DNA of 9,289 nt, from contig SKNP01000414.1 in NCBI GenBank assembly GCA_007120485.1, positions 1-9,289 on the forward strand. Reading direction: 5' to 3'. Numbering within the stretch: the first letter of the stretch is position 1; each line of letters begins with the position of its first letter. The stretch is from Nitriliruptoraceae bacterium (GTDB lineage Bacteria > Actinomycetota > Nitriliruptoria > Nitriliruptorales > Nitriliruptoraceae). The position numbers and the translations under genes are program-made. A model generated the notes under the pieces. The model saw only the letters and a list, made by a program, of their open reading frames with translations. It made no database searches and was not told the DNA's origin. Positions 1-6,760 of the stretch are shown here, in pieces.

Positions 1-1082
1 TCGAGCAGGAGACGACCCTCCAGCGCATCGAGGTCAACGTCGGCCGGACCGGCAAGGCCACGCCGTACGCCGTGCTCGACCCGGTGTTGGTCGCCGGTAC
101 CACCATCACCTACGCGACCTTGCACAACGAGATCCAGGTCCAGGCCAAGGACGTCCGACCCGGCGACCGCGTGATGGTCCGACGTGCCGGCGATGTCATC
201 CCGGAGGTCGTCGGCCCGGTGCTGACCAAGCGGCCGGACGGCACCGAACCGTGGTCGATGCCGGAGCGCTGCCCGTTCTGTCGGGAGCCACTGGTCCGGC
301 CGGACGGCGAGGCGCACCACCTCTGCGAGAACGTCGACTGCCCCAACCGGCTGTTCGAGTCGCTGACCCACCTGGCCAGCCGCGGGGCGCTCGACATCGA
401 AGGGCTCGGCGAGCAGACCGTCGAACTCCTGCTCGAGCAGGGGCTGGTCCGCGACCTCGCCGACGTCTTCCGTCTGCACGACCGGCGCGACGACCTGCTG
501 GCGCTCGAGGGGTGGGGGGAGAAGCGGGTCGACAACCTCCTGGCCGGCATCGACGCCGGCCGACAGCGACCGCTGGAGCGGATCCTGGTCGCGCTCAACA
601 TCCGCCACCTGGGACCGACGTACGCCAAGACCCTGGTCCGCGCCCTGCCGAGCCTGCAGGCGATCCGTGCGGCCACCCCGGAACAGCTCGAAGCCATCGA
701 CGGGATCGGGCCGACGATCGCCGCCGCGGTGCACTCCTGGTTCGCGACGCCCCGCAACGCGGAGCTGATCGATGAACTGATCGCGCTCGGCATCACCACG
801 CAGGCCGAGGTGGCCGACGGTGCCGACGATGCGCTGCTCGACGGTTGGACGGTCGTCGTCACCGGCACCCTGGAGCGCTTCACCCGTGACGAGGCGACGG
901 AGGCGCTCGAGTCCCGGGGTGCCAAGGTCACCGGCAGCGTCTCCGGCCGGACCTCGGTGGTCGTCGCCGGCGCCGACCCGGGGTCCAAGGTCGACAAGGC
1001 CGCGGCGGCGGACGTGCCGGTGATCGACGAGGACGCGTTCGAGCACCTGCTCGACCACGGTGAGCTGCCGTCGGGGAGCTGA
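1..1082 (+). CDS. ligA: NAD-dependent DNA ligase LigA, C-terminal part (5' end outside window)
   Basis: This enzyme seals nicks in DNA with NAD as adenylate donor, during replication and repair. The reading frame is open from base 3 and gives 359 visible residues. The N-terminal adenylation core with its catalytic lysine lies upstream of the window. The visible part opens with VGRTGKATPYAVLDPV and ATLHN (bases about 42-128), the conserved junction into the OB fold. A four-cysteine zinc finger follows, with CPFC at 270-281 and cysteines at 324-326 and 339-341. Next come helix-hairpin-helix repeats (LDIEGLGEQTVELL; LEGWGEKRVDNLL; IDGIGPTIAAAV). A C-terminal BRCT domain starts near base 840 (DGWTVVVTGTLE). 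The order OB, zinc finger, HhH, BRCT is that of complete bacterial LigA, and nothing looks broken. The next gene starts 8 bp after the stop, so the two are probably cotranscribed. Confidence 0.97.
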   Translation, partial: EQETTLQRIEVNVGRTGKATPYAVLDPVLVAGTTITYATLHNEIQVQAKDVRPGDRVMVRRAGDVIPEVVGPVLTKRPDGTEPWSMPERCPFCREPLVRPDGEAHHLCENVDCPNRLFESLTHLASRGALDIEGLGEQTVELLLEQGLVRDLADVFRLHDRRDDLLALEGWGEKRVDNLLAGIDAGRQRPLERILVALNIRHLGPTYAKTLVRALPSLQAIRAATPEQLEAIDGIGPTIAAAVHSWFATPRNAELIDELIALGITTQAEVADGADDALLDGWTVVVTGTLERFTRDEATEALESRGAKVTGSVSGRTSVVVAGADPGSKVDKAAAADVPVIDEDAFEHLLDHGELPSGS

Positions 1083-1090
1083 GTCGGCTG

Positions 1091-2293
1091 ATGCCTCACA
1101 TCCCGCCGTTCGATCCGTCCAGCTATCCGGGGCCACGTCCGGCCGGGCCCGTGCTGGTGCACCGTGGTCGGTGGTGGTCGCTCTCGGTCGACGGGACCGT
1201 CGACGCACCGGTGCGGCTCGCCGACAGCCCGTCCGTCTGGGACCACCTCGATGGCCCGATCGCGGGCAGCGACGCCGGGCGCGCGGATGCCGTCGGACCT
1301 CCGGATCCCGCGGACGTCCCCGTCCTGGCCGAACCGGACGCCGTCCGCTACAGCGTCGCGTACGGCTCGAACGCCTCCCCAGCACGGCTGGTCGAGAAAG
1401 GTCTCGACCACGACGGTGCGATCCTGCTGCCCGCGCGGCTCACCGGCTACGTCCCGGCGTTCGAAGGCCGCAGGACCGGCTACGACGCCGTGCCGGTCAC
1501 CGTCGTGCCGGCCGACGGGGCGCACCTCGACACCTGGGTGCTCGGCATCCCGGCCACAGCCACCGCCCGGCTGGACCGCAGCGAGGGCCGCGTCACCGAA
1601 CCGGCCGGGATGGCCGACCCCGCGGCCGCCAACCGCGATGACGCCCGTCACGCACCCGCTGGGGCCTACCTGCTGGCCCCGGTCGGCGAGGTCGCGGTCG
1701 CCGACCGTTTCCGGCTCCCCATCGGACTGGCCTACCAACCAGGTCCGTCGACCCGCGTCCAGGTCGACGATCACGGCGAGCCCCGGACGTGGCCGCACGT
1801 CGACCAGCAGCAAGCGGTCGCCCACCTCGATCGCGGCGGTCCGCTGCAGGACGCCCCGCCGGTCGACGACGCCGTCGTCGGCTCGTGGCCGTCGACGCCG
1901 CTCGACGACCTCCCGCTGTTCGTGTACGGCTCCCTACGCCCGGGAGCGGCGGCGTGGGCGATCATCGCCGATGCCGTCGAGGTGGTGGCCGACGCCACGA
2001 CGGAGGGGCAGCTGCACGACAGCGGTCATGGCTGGCCGGCAGCGCGGTTCGGGCCGTACACCGACGCGGCCACGACCGGGGACGTCCACGGCTCGCTGCT
2101 CGCGGTGCGTCACCCGGCGGTGGCCCCGAGGGTACTCGCGCAGATGGACGCGTACGAAGGGGCCCCGGAGCTGTTCCACCGCACGACCATCCGGGTGCAC
2201 ACCGCCGACGGCTCGCGCTGGGCGATCGCCTACACCTGGTCCGGGACGACGCTGCCCGGAACGCCCCTGCCCGGCGGCCGGTGGCGTGGCTGA
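1091..2293 (+). CDS. Tandem gamma-glutamylcyclotransferase (GGCT/AIG2)-like two-domain protein
   Basis: The protein has 400 residues and appears to carry two GGCT-like folds. The C-terminal one is clear: FVYGSLRPG at residues 277-285 is the family's substrate-loop motif, and MDAYEG at 352-357 places a candidate catalytic glutamate at E356. The middle one is more divergent: VAYGSN at 89-94 and LDRSEGR at 161-167, with E165 in the equivalent D-x-x-E-G position. Residues 1-85 and a linker at about 215-270 match nothing I recognise. There is no signal peptide or membrane segment, so it should be cytosolic. The family cleaves gamma-glutamyl amine or peptide bonds by releasing 5-oxoproline. The substrate here is unknown, and most actinobacteria lack glutathione. 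The ATG at 1091 has GGGAG at 1074-1078 about 12 bases upstream, overlapping the end of ligA, which fits an operon. The two-domain reading is an inference from motifs. The C-terminal assignment is strong, the middle one moderate. Confidence 0.82.
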   Translation: MPHIPPFDPSSYPGPRPAGPVLVHRGRWWSLSVDGTVDAPVRLADSPSVWDHLDGPIAGSDAGRADAVGPPDPADVPVLAEPDAVRYSVAYGSNASPARLVEKGLDHDGAILLPARLTGYVPAFEGRRTGYDAVPVTVVPADGAHLDTWVLGIPATATARLDRSEGRVTEPAGMADPAAANRDDARHAPAGAYLLAPVGEVAVADRFRLPIGLAYQPGPSTRVQVDDHGEPRTWPHVDQQQAVAHLDRGGPLQDAPPVDDAVVGSWPSTPLDDLPLFVYGSLRPGAAAWAIIADAVEVVADATTEGQLHDSGHGWPAARFGPYTDAATTGDVHGSLLAVRHPAVAPRVLAQMDAYEGAPELFHRTTIRVHTADGSRWAIAYTWSGTTLPGTPLPGGRWRG

Positions 2294-2301
2294 CGGATCG
2301 C

Positions 2302-3009
2302 TCAGGGACGCAGCATCGCGGGGTGGAGGTGGGTGGCCGACCCGCGCCGGTAGACCTTCGCGGGCCGTCCACCGCCAGGCCCGGGCGACGCGGTCTTGTC
2401 GGACTCGACGACGAACCCGGGGGTGCTGACGACCTTGCGGCGGAAGTTGGCCGGATCGAGGGGGACGCCCCACACCGCCTCGTAGACCCGGCGCAGGTCG
2501 GCGAGGGTGAACTCCTCGGGGACGAACGCCGTCGCCAGCGAGGTGTACTCCAGCTTGGCGCGGGCCCGCTCCAATGCGTCGGTGACGATGCGCTCGTGGT
2601 CGTAGGCCAGCTGCGGGCCCCCGGTGGCGCCGAGCTCGCCCACGTCGAACAACCGCGCCCGTCCCGGATCGACCGGGTCGTCGGCGAACGGGGTCAACGC
2701 GAGGTAGGCGACCGACACGACGCGTCCCCGCGGATCCCGTGACGGATCGCCGTAGGTCCGGAGCTGCTCGAGGTGGGCACCGGGTGCGGTGATGCCCGCC
2801 AACTCCGACAGGGACCGGTGCGCGGTGTCATCGAGGCTCTCGTCGTCGCGGACCCGCCGGCCGGGCAGGGCCCACCAGCCCCGGAGGGCCGAGGGTTCCG
2901 GTTCGATCAACAGCAGCCGGAGCTGCCCGTCGCGGATCGTGAGCAACGCGGTGTCGACCGCGACCGCGCAGGTCGAGATCGGTGCCCGTGGCGCGGCCAG
3001 GCTGCTCAC
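2302..3009 (-). CDS. nrtR: NrtR-type Nudix-related transcriptional regulator of NAD metabolism
   Basis: The 235-residue protein has an N-terminal Nudix-like domain (about 10-150) and a C-terminal winged helix (about 163-225). The winged helix has the NrtR hallmarks FTLADLRRVYEAVWG, LDPANFRRKV and GGRPAKVYRRG. The Nudix box (about 51-73) is degenerate. Where catalytic Nudix enzymes have REUxEExG it reads RSLSELAG, so two key acidic residues are replaced (S and L) while one Glu remains. That fits ligand sensing rather than hydrolysis. Characterised NrtR proteins bind ADP-ribose-type NAD metabolites and repress NAD genes. It is the last gene of the pncB-pncA-nrtR operon. Its GTG start overlaps the pncA stop by 4 bp (GTGA), implying translational coupling. 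The likely operators lie upstream of pncB (4987-5042), which would make it autoregulated. Its stop faces the stop of the GGCT-like gene across 8 bp. Confidence 0.9.
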   Translation of the reverse strand: MSSLAAPRAPISTCAVAVDTALLTIRDGQLRLLLIEPEPSALRGWWALPGRRVRDDESLDDTAHRSLSELAGITAPGAHLEQLRTYGDPSRDPRGRVVSVAYLALTPFADDPVDPGRARLFDVGELGATGGPQLAYDHERIVTDALERARAKLEYTSLATAFVPEEFTLADLRRVYEAVWGVPLDPANFRRKVVSTPGFVVESDKTASPGPGGGRPAKVYRRGSATHLHPAMLRP

Positions 3010-3605
3010 GTTCCGACCACCTCGACACCGGCGTCGCGCAGCTCGGCGACCGTGCGATCGCCGTCGCCCGGCTCGAGCTCCACCATCCGGGTCAGCGACA
3101 CGGGGAGCTCGACCGCGTAGCCGAACCCGACACCGTCCAACGCGGTGGCCTTCACGCAGACGTCGCCGGCCAACCCGGTGACCACCAGCCGTCGGACGCC
3201 GGCGTCCTCGAGGTGCCGGCCGAGTTCGGTGCGGTGCTCCTCGCCGCTGATCGGGTCGCGGACCGAGAACCCCGAGTAGCCGTCACCACCGTCGACCCCC
3301 TTGCGCACCACCGTGGCGTCATCGGGGACGTCCAGATCGGGGTGCAGCTCGGCGCCCCAGGTATCGGCGACGCAGTGCACCGGCCAGGTGCCACCGTCCT
3401 TGGCGAAGTGCGGAGTGGATGCCGGGTGCCAGTCCTGGGTGTAGAGCACGGGCGACCCGGCGGCCCGGGCTGCGGCGATCTCCCGGTTGATCGGTGCGAC
3501 GACCTCCTCACCGCCGCGGACGTAGAGACCGCCCTGCGGGTCGGCGAAGTCGTTCTGGACGTCGATGACCAGCAGCGCCGTGGTCGGGTCGTATCCGCGG
3601 GTCAT
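3006..3605 (-). CDS. pncA: Nicotinamidase PncA (isochorismatase-fold hydrolase)
   Basis: This cytosolic enzyme deamidates nicotinamide to nicotinate, the first step of NAD salvage through the Preiss-Handler route. All family landmarks are visible in the 199 residues. The catalytic triad is D15 (LLVIDVQNDF), K102 (VVRKGVD) and C150 (GLAGDVCVKATALD). The metal ligands are D58, H60 and H66 (TQDWHPASTPHF). WPVHCVADTWGAEL is also typical of nicotinamidases. The length is normal for the family (about 180-210). The ATG start overlaps the pncB stop by 4 bp (ATGA), and the stop overlaps the nrtR start by 4 bp, so the gene sits in the middle of a coupled operon. The paired presence of PncB makes nicotinamide the likely substrate over other isochorismatase-family amides. 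Confidence 0.95.
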   Translation of the reverse strand: MTRGYDPTTALLVIDVQNDFADPQGGLYVRGGEEVVAPINREIAAARAAGSPVLYTQDWHPASTPHFAKDGGTWPVHCVADTWGAELHPDLDVPDDATVVRKGVDGGDGYSGFSVRDPISGEEHRTELGRHLEDAGVRRLVVTGLAGDVCVKATALDGVGFGYAVELPVSLTRMVELEPGDGDRTVAELRDAGVEVVGT

Positions 3606-4939
3606 GTGGCGACCTCCTGCTCGGAACGGGTATCCAGGTGATCGATGACCGGCCAGTCGCCCGGTTCGGCACCGGCGACGTCGCTCGGCGCGAACGCATC
3701 AGCGGGCAGCTCGGCGCAGGCGGCCGCATGGTGCGCGCGGACCTCGTCGAGCGACGGGTCGTAGACGCGTTCGCCGTCCACGACCACCGGGACCTGCAGC
3801 GGCCGCTCACCGGACGGGACGCGGGCCTGCCAGGGGCGGATCACCTCGCCGGTCGCTCGGCCGCCGTCGAGCCGTCGGCTGACCCGCTTGCGGCCGCCGA
3901 CCGTGGCCTTGTTCCCCCCGGCCTTGGCGACCGGTTCGCACGGACCCCCTGGCTCCAGCGCGCGGGCGACCAACTTGTAGACGAACCAGGCGGTGGGGGC
4001 GCCACCGCCGGTCACCAGGTCGGTGCCGACGCCGTAGCCGTCGATCGGCGCGTCGCGCAGGGACCGGATGCGGTCCTCGTTGAGGTCGCCGGAGACCACG
4101 ATCCGGGTGCCGGTCGCCCCGGCGGCGTCGAGCTGTGCCCGAGCGGCGCGGGCGTGCTCGGCCAGGTCACCGGAGTCGATGCGGATCCCGCCGAGCGATG
4201 TGCCGGCGGCGTCGAGCGCCCTCTCGATCCCGCGGCGGACGTCGTAGGTGTCGACCAGCAGCGTGGTGCCGGGACCGAGCGCGTCGACCTGCGCTCGGAA
4301 GGCCGCCCGTTCGTCGTCGTGGAGCAGGGTGAAGGCGTGCGCCGACGTGCCGAGCGTCGGGACCCCGTAGCGGTGCCCCGCGGCCAGGTTGGACGTGCCA
4401 TCGAAGCCGGCGACGTAGGCGGCCCGGGCGGCTGCCACCGCCGCTTGCTCGTGGGTACGGCGGGTGCCGAACTCCAGCAGGGACCGGCCGTCGGCGGCGT
4501 GGGCGATCCTCGCTGCGGCGGAGGCGATCGCGCTGTCGTGGTTGAGGATGCTCAGCACCAGCGTCTCGAGCACGACCGCGTCGGCGAAGGTGGCCGACAC
4601 CGTGAGCACCGGCTCGCCCGGGACGAACGGCTCGCCCTCGTGGAAGGCGTACACCTCGCCCCGGAAGCGGTAGCCGCTGAGCCAGGCCAGCGTCGCAGGG
4701 GAGACGACGTTGTGGTCGTCGAGGTAGGCCAGCGTGGGGTCGTCGAACCGGAACCGCTCGAACTCCTCGACGATGCGACCGAGGCCAGCGGAGACGCCGA
4801 ACCTCCGGCCCTCTGGCAGCTTGCGGGTGAAGGCTTCGAACACCGCGGGACGGTCCGCGGCGCCGTCGCGCAGGGCGGCGTCGAGCATCGTCAGCTCGTA
4901 GTGATCGGTGAGAAGCGCGGACGAGGCCGAGGTGGGCAC
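3602..4939 (-). CDS. pncB: Nicotinate phosphoribosyltransferase PncB
   Basis: This enzyme converts nicotinate and PRPP to nicotinate mononucleotide, usually coupled to ATP hydrolysis, and so follows PncA in NAD salvage. The 445 residues show family motifs in order: LLTDHYELTML (10-20), FEAFTRKLP (34-42), FGTRR (157-161), GTSNLAAG (181-188), and GTSAHAF (197-203) containing H201, the expected phosphohistidine. RIDSGDL (253-259), VVSGDLNED and a glycine-rich GYGVGTDLVTGGG phosphate-binding stretch follow. The length is typical. The GTG start at 4939 has GGAG at 4949-4946 six bases upstream. It is the first gene of the operon. A likely promoter at 5030-5002 is covered by two 23-bp palindromes, so transcription should be repressible. 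The C-terminus overlaps pncA by 4 bp. Confidence 0.95.
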   Translation of the reverse strand: MPTSASSALLTDHYELTMLDAALRDGAADRPAVFEAFTRKLPEGRRFGVSAGLGRIVEEFERFRFDDPTLAYLDDHNVVSPATLAWLSGYRFRGEVYAFHEGEPFVPGEPVLTVSATFADAVVLETLVLSILNHDSAIASAAARIAHAADGRSLLEFGTRRTHEQAAVAAARAAYVAGFDGTSNLAAGHRYGVPTLGTSAHAFTLLHDDERAAFRAQVDALGPGTTLLVDTYDVRRGIERALDAAGTSLGGIRIDSGDLAEHARAARAQLDAAGATGTRIVVSGDLNEDRIRSLRDAPIDGYGVGTDLVTGGGAPTAWFVYKLVARALEPGGPCEPVAKAGGNKATVGGRKRVSRRLDGGRATGEVIRPWQARVPSGERPLQVPVVVDGERVYDPSLDEVRAHHAAACAELPADAFAPSDVAGAEPGDWPVIDHLDTRSEQEVAT

Positions 4940-4986
4940 GGCGGACTCCGGGTGCGGGGTGATGGCCGTCGTCGGAGCGAGGGCCG

Positions 4987-5009
4987 GTTGTGGTCAGTCC
5001 GACCGTAAC
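4987..5009. promoter_or_regulatory. Probable NrtR operator 1 (23-bp palindrome)
   Basis: This is an imperfect dyad with GTT at 4987-4989, GGTC at 4992-4995, GACC at 5001-5004 and AAC at 5007-5009, all symmetric around base 4998. It shares this layout, and most other bases, with the site at 5020-5042. It overlaps the predicted -10 and start region of pncB. Assignment to NrtR is inferred from the operon it controls; I have not compared it with published NrtR motifs. Confidence 0.65.
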
Positions 5010-5030
5010 GATGCCCGTAGTTGTGGTCAA
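5002..5030 (-). promoter_or_regulatory. Predicted promoter of the pncB-pncA-nrtR operon
   Basis: On the minus strand, TTGACC (5030-5025) is a five-of-six match to the -35 consensus. It is followed after exactly 17 bp by TACGGT (5007-5002), an actinobacterial TAnnnT -10. Transcription would start near 4995 and give a leader of about 55 nt before the GTG at 4939. The -35 lies inside the distal palindrome and the -10 inside the proximal one, as expected for a repressed promoter. The prediction rests on sequence only. Confidence 0.6.
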
Positions 5031-5042
5031 CCTGACCGCAAC
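5020..5042. promoter_or_regulatory. Probable NrtR operator 2 (23-bp palindrome)
   Basis: This is the better of the two dyads. GTT at 5020-5022, GGTC at 5025-5028, GACC at 5034-5037 and AAC at 5040-5042 are symmetric around base 5031, and only two paired positions (plus the centre) break symmetry. Its centre is 33 bp, about three helical turns, from that of operator 1, so two repressor dimers would sit on the same DNA face. It covers the predicted pncB -35 element. Confidence 0.65.
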
Positions 5043-5093
5043 CGTGGTCACGGGACCAGCCGGGCGCCATGGGGCGCGGGGCCGGGCGAGAAC

Positions 5094-5107
5094 CGAACGT
5101 ACGTTCT
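5094..5107. promoter_or_regulatory. SOS-box-like LexA site upstream of the radical SAM gene
   Basis: The sequence CGAACGTACGTTCT contains the perfect 12-bp palindrome GAACGTACGTTC (5095-5106). The actinobacterial LexA consensus is TCGAAC-N4-GTTCGA, and this site matches 9 of the 12 defined bases with the core GAAC-N4-GTTC intact. It ends three bases upstream of a TACGGT -10 candidate and about 30 bases upstream of the start codon, a position suited to repression. A TetR-type regulator site is an alternative reading. Confidence 0.6.
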
Positions 5108-5109
5108 GC

Positions 5110-5115
5110 TACGGT
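5110..5115 (+). promoter_or_regulatory. Candidate -10 element of the radical SAM gene
   Basis: TACGGT fits the actinobacterial TAnnnT -10 form and is the same hexamer as in the divergent pncB promoter. No convincing -35 is seen at 16-18 bp (the 17-bp position reads CGAGAA). Transcription would start near 5122, with the Shine-Dalgarno sequence at 5127-5134 close behind. Confidence 0.4.
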
Positions 5116-5136
5116 GTGCGGGATCCGAGGGGAGCG

Positions 5137-6192
5137 ATGGACGTGAGCGACGCACGGACGCAGCTGCGCTGGGCGACGGTCGAGGACGAGCAGGCGCTGG
5201 CCCTGCCGGGCACCGGGGAACGCATCACCCACCCGGAGTTCGCCGGCATCGAGTTCCTCCATGTGCGAGCCAAGAGCCTGCTCAACCACGTGCCGGCCGC
5301 CGCCGGCCTGCCGTTCGAGTGGACGATCAACGCCTACCGGGGTTGCACGCACGCCTGCAGCTACTGCTTCGCCCGGCCGAGCCACGAGTGGCTGGACCTC
5401 GACGCTGGTCGCGACTTCGAGTCGGTGATCGTGGTCAAGGTCAACGCGGTCGAGCGCCTGCGAGCGGAACTCCGGTCGCCGAGGTGGCAGGGGCAGCACG
5501 TCGCGTTGGGCACCAACACCGACCCCTACCAGCGGGCCGAGGGCCGCTACCGGCTGACTCGAGGGATCGTGGCGACGCTCAGCGAGGCCGGCAACCCCTT
5601 CTCGCTGTTGACCAAGGGCACGCTGGTCACCCGCGACCTGGACCTGCTGGCCGACGCGGCAGCCCGTGGGGTCTGCACGGGTGTGTCGTTGTCGATCCCG
5701 ACGCTCGATGAGCAGGTCTGGCGCGATGCGGAACCTGGCACCCCGCACCCGCAGGCACGGTTGGAGACCGTGGCCGCCCTGGCCGAGGCTGGCATCCCTG
5801 CCGGGGTGATGGTCGCGCCGATCATGCCCGGCCTCTCCGATGGCCGGGATCAACTCGACGCGGTCATCCGCGGCGCGATCGAGGCCGGGGCGAGCGCGAT
5901 CACCCCGATCGTGCTGCATCTGCGACCCGGGGTCCGCGAGCAGTTCGAGCCGTGGCTGACCGACGTCGCGCCGGAGCTGCTGGAGCGCTACCGCGAGTGG
6001 TACGCCGACAGCTACGCCGTGGCGTCGCTCCGCGAGCGCATCACCCGGACGGTGCGCGAACTGATCGACCACCACGGCGGTCCCCGCAGCCCGCAGCTAC
6101 GCGCCGGACCCGAGGAACGGTCCGGCGACCGCCGACCCGCCGCGGTGACGACCAGTGGCGGGTCGGGCGGTGATCAGCTCGCGTTGCTGTGA
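5137..6192 (+). CDS. Radical SAM protein, Rv2578c/SplB-like (COG1533) group
   Basis: This 351-residue protein belongs to the radical SAM group related to spore photoproduct lyase. The iron-sulfur cluster motif is C70-x3-C74-x2-C77 within YRGCTHACSYCFARPSHEWLD. The family-specific block VALGTNTDPYQRAEGRY lies at 122-138, followed by LTKGTL (158-163) and VMVAPIMPGLSD (224-235). It closely resembles the mycobacterial Rv2578c family. The last 40 residues are Pro/Arg/Gly-rich and look disordered. The reaction is unknown; DNA-lesion repair is an inference from family kinship and from the SOS-like box at 5094-5107. The ATG at 5137 follows GAGGGGAG (5127-5134) by only two bases. GTG at 5143 is in frame and has better spacing (8), so the real start may be two codons later. 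The frame is open farther upstream, but that would run through the operators. It is convergent with the DJ-1/PfpI gene, 33 bp apart. Confidence 0.93.
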   Translation: MDVSDARTQLRWATVEDEQALALPGTGERITHPEFAGIEFLHVRAKSLLNHVPAAAGLPFEWTINAYRGCTHACSYCFARPSHEWLDLDAGRDFESVIVVKVNAVERLRAELRSPRWQGQHVALGTNTDPYQRAEGRYRLTRGIVATLSEAGNPFSLLTKGTLVTRDLDLLADAAARGVCTGVSLSIPTLDEQVWRDAEPGTPHPQARLETVAALAEAGIPAGVMVAPIMPGLSDGRDQLDAVIRGAIEAGASAITPIVLHLRPGVREQFEPWLTDVAPELLERYREWYADSYAVASLRERITRTVRELIDHHGGPRSPQLRAGPEERSGDRRPAAVTTSGGSGGDQLALL

Positions 6193-6225
6193 CCGGCGCG
6201 ATCGGTGGGTTGTCGCACGGGTCGG

Positions 6226-6750
6226 TCAGGAGCCGTCCAGCGCAGCGATGATCGCCTTCAGCCACGGCCCGAGGTCACCCGGGTGGCGGGCCGAGATCAG
6301 GTTGCTGTCGACGACGACCGGCTCGTCCACCCAGTCGCAGCCGGCGTTGACCATGTCATCGCGGATCGCGTGGAAGCTCGTCGCCCGACGCCCCTCGATG
6401 ATGCGGGCGCTGATCGGCACCCAGCCAGCGTGGCAGATGAAGGCGATCGGCTTGCCCGCCTCGTCGAAGGCTCGGACCAGGTCGAGCACGGCCTCGGAGC
6501 GCCGGAAGGCGTCCGGGGCGAAGCCACCGGGGATCACCAGCAGGTCGATGTGCTCCGCGTCGAGCTGGTCCACGGTCGTGTCGACGCCCATCGGCCCGTG
6601 GCCGGACTTGCCCGTCACCGGCCGGTCGTTGACCCCGGCGATGGTGACCTCCACCTCCTCCTCCCGGAGGCGATGCACGGGGTAGAGCAGCTCGGTGTCC
6701 TCGAACAGGTCGGCGGCGAGCACGACCACGTGACGTCCCTTCAGGCTCAT
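6226..6750 (-). CDS. DJ-1/PfpI family protein (YhbO-like)
   Basis: This 174-residue single-domain protein has the DJ-1/PfpI flavodoxin-like fold. Visible landmarks are VVVLAADLFEDTEL with the conserved E17, DLLVIPGGFAPD (69-80), and the nucleophile elbow FICHAGW with C106 followed by H107. The C-terminus LISARHPGDLGPWLKAIIAAL is typical of the PfpI/YhbO branch. Members have been reported as stress-protective proteins with protease, glyoxalase or protein-deglycase activity. Which applies here cannot be read from sequence. The ATG at 6750 is preferred because GGAG at 6759-6756 lies five bases upstream and homology begins at once (MSLKGRHVVVL). A GTG at 6795 would add 15 residues encoded largely by tandem repeats. 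The upstream region (6761-6857) is unusually repetitive. The gene appears monocistronic and is divergent from the GGDEF-EAL gene. Confidence 0.92.
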   Translation of the reverse strand: MSLKGRHVVVLAADLFEDTELLYPVHRLREEEVEVTIAGVNDRPVTGKSGHGPMGVDTTVDQLDAEHIDLLVIPGGFAPDAFRRSEAVLDLVRAFDEAGKPIAFICHAGWVPISARIIEGRRATSFHAIRDDMVNAGCDWVDEPVVVDSNLISARHPGDLGPWLKAIIAALDGS

Positions 6751-6760
6751 GGCATCTCCA

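Noticed and set aside
110..1825. Long open frame (571 codons) on the minus strand opposite ligA and the GGCT-like gene
   Set aside because: Its product has no recognisable domain and is low-complexity Arg/Ser/Pro-rich; the plus strand shows clear LigA motifs. Long antisense frames are common in GC-rich DNA.
3638..5008. Long open frame (456 codons) on the plus strand opposite pncB
   Set aside because: It mirrors pncB codons, has no family motifs, and would run through the operator region; PncB motifs on the minus strand are decisive.
4990..5136. Upstream extension of the radical SAM frame starting at 4990
   Set aside because: It would translate both palindromes and the SOS-like box. A Shine-Dalgarno at 5127-5134 and the start of family similarity support 5137 or 5143.
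4891..6075. Open frame of 394 codons on the minus strand opposite the radical SAM gene
   Set aside because: The plus strand carries the CxxxCxxC motif and family blocks; the antisense product resembles nothing and covers the divergent promoters.
6193..6225. Bidirectional terminator between the convergent radical SAM and DJ-1/PfpI genes
   Set aside because: Only a 4-bp stem (ACCG with CGGT) is visible and there is no T-run.
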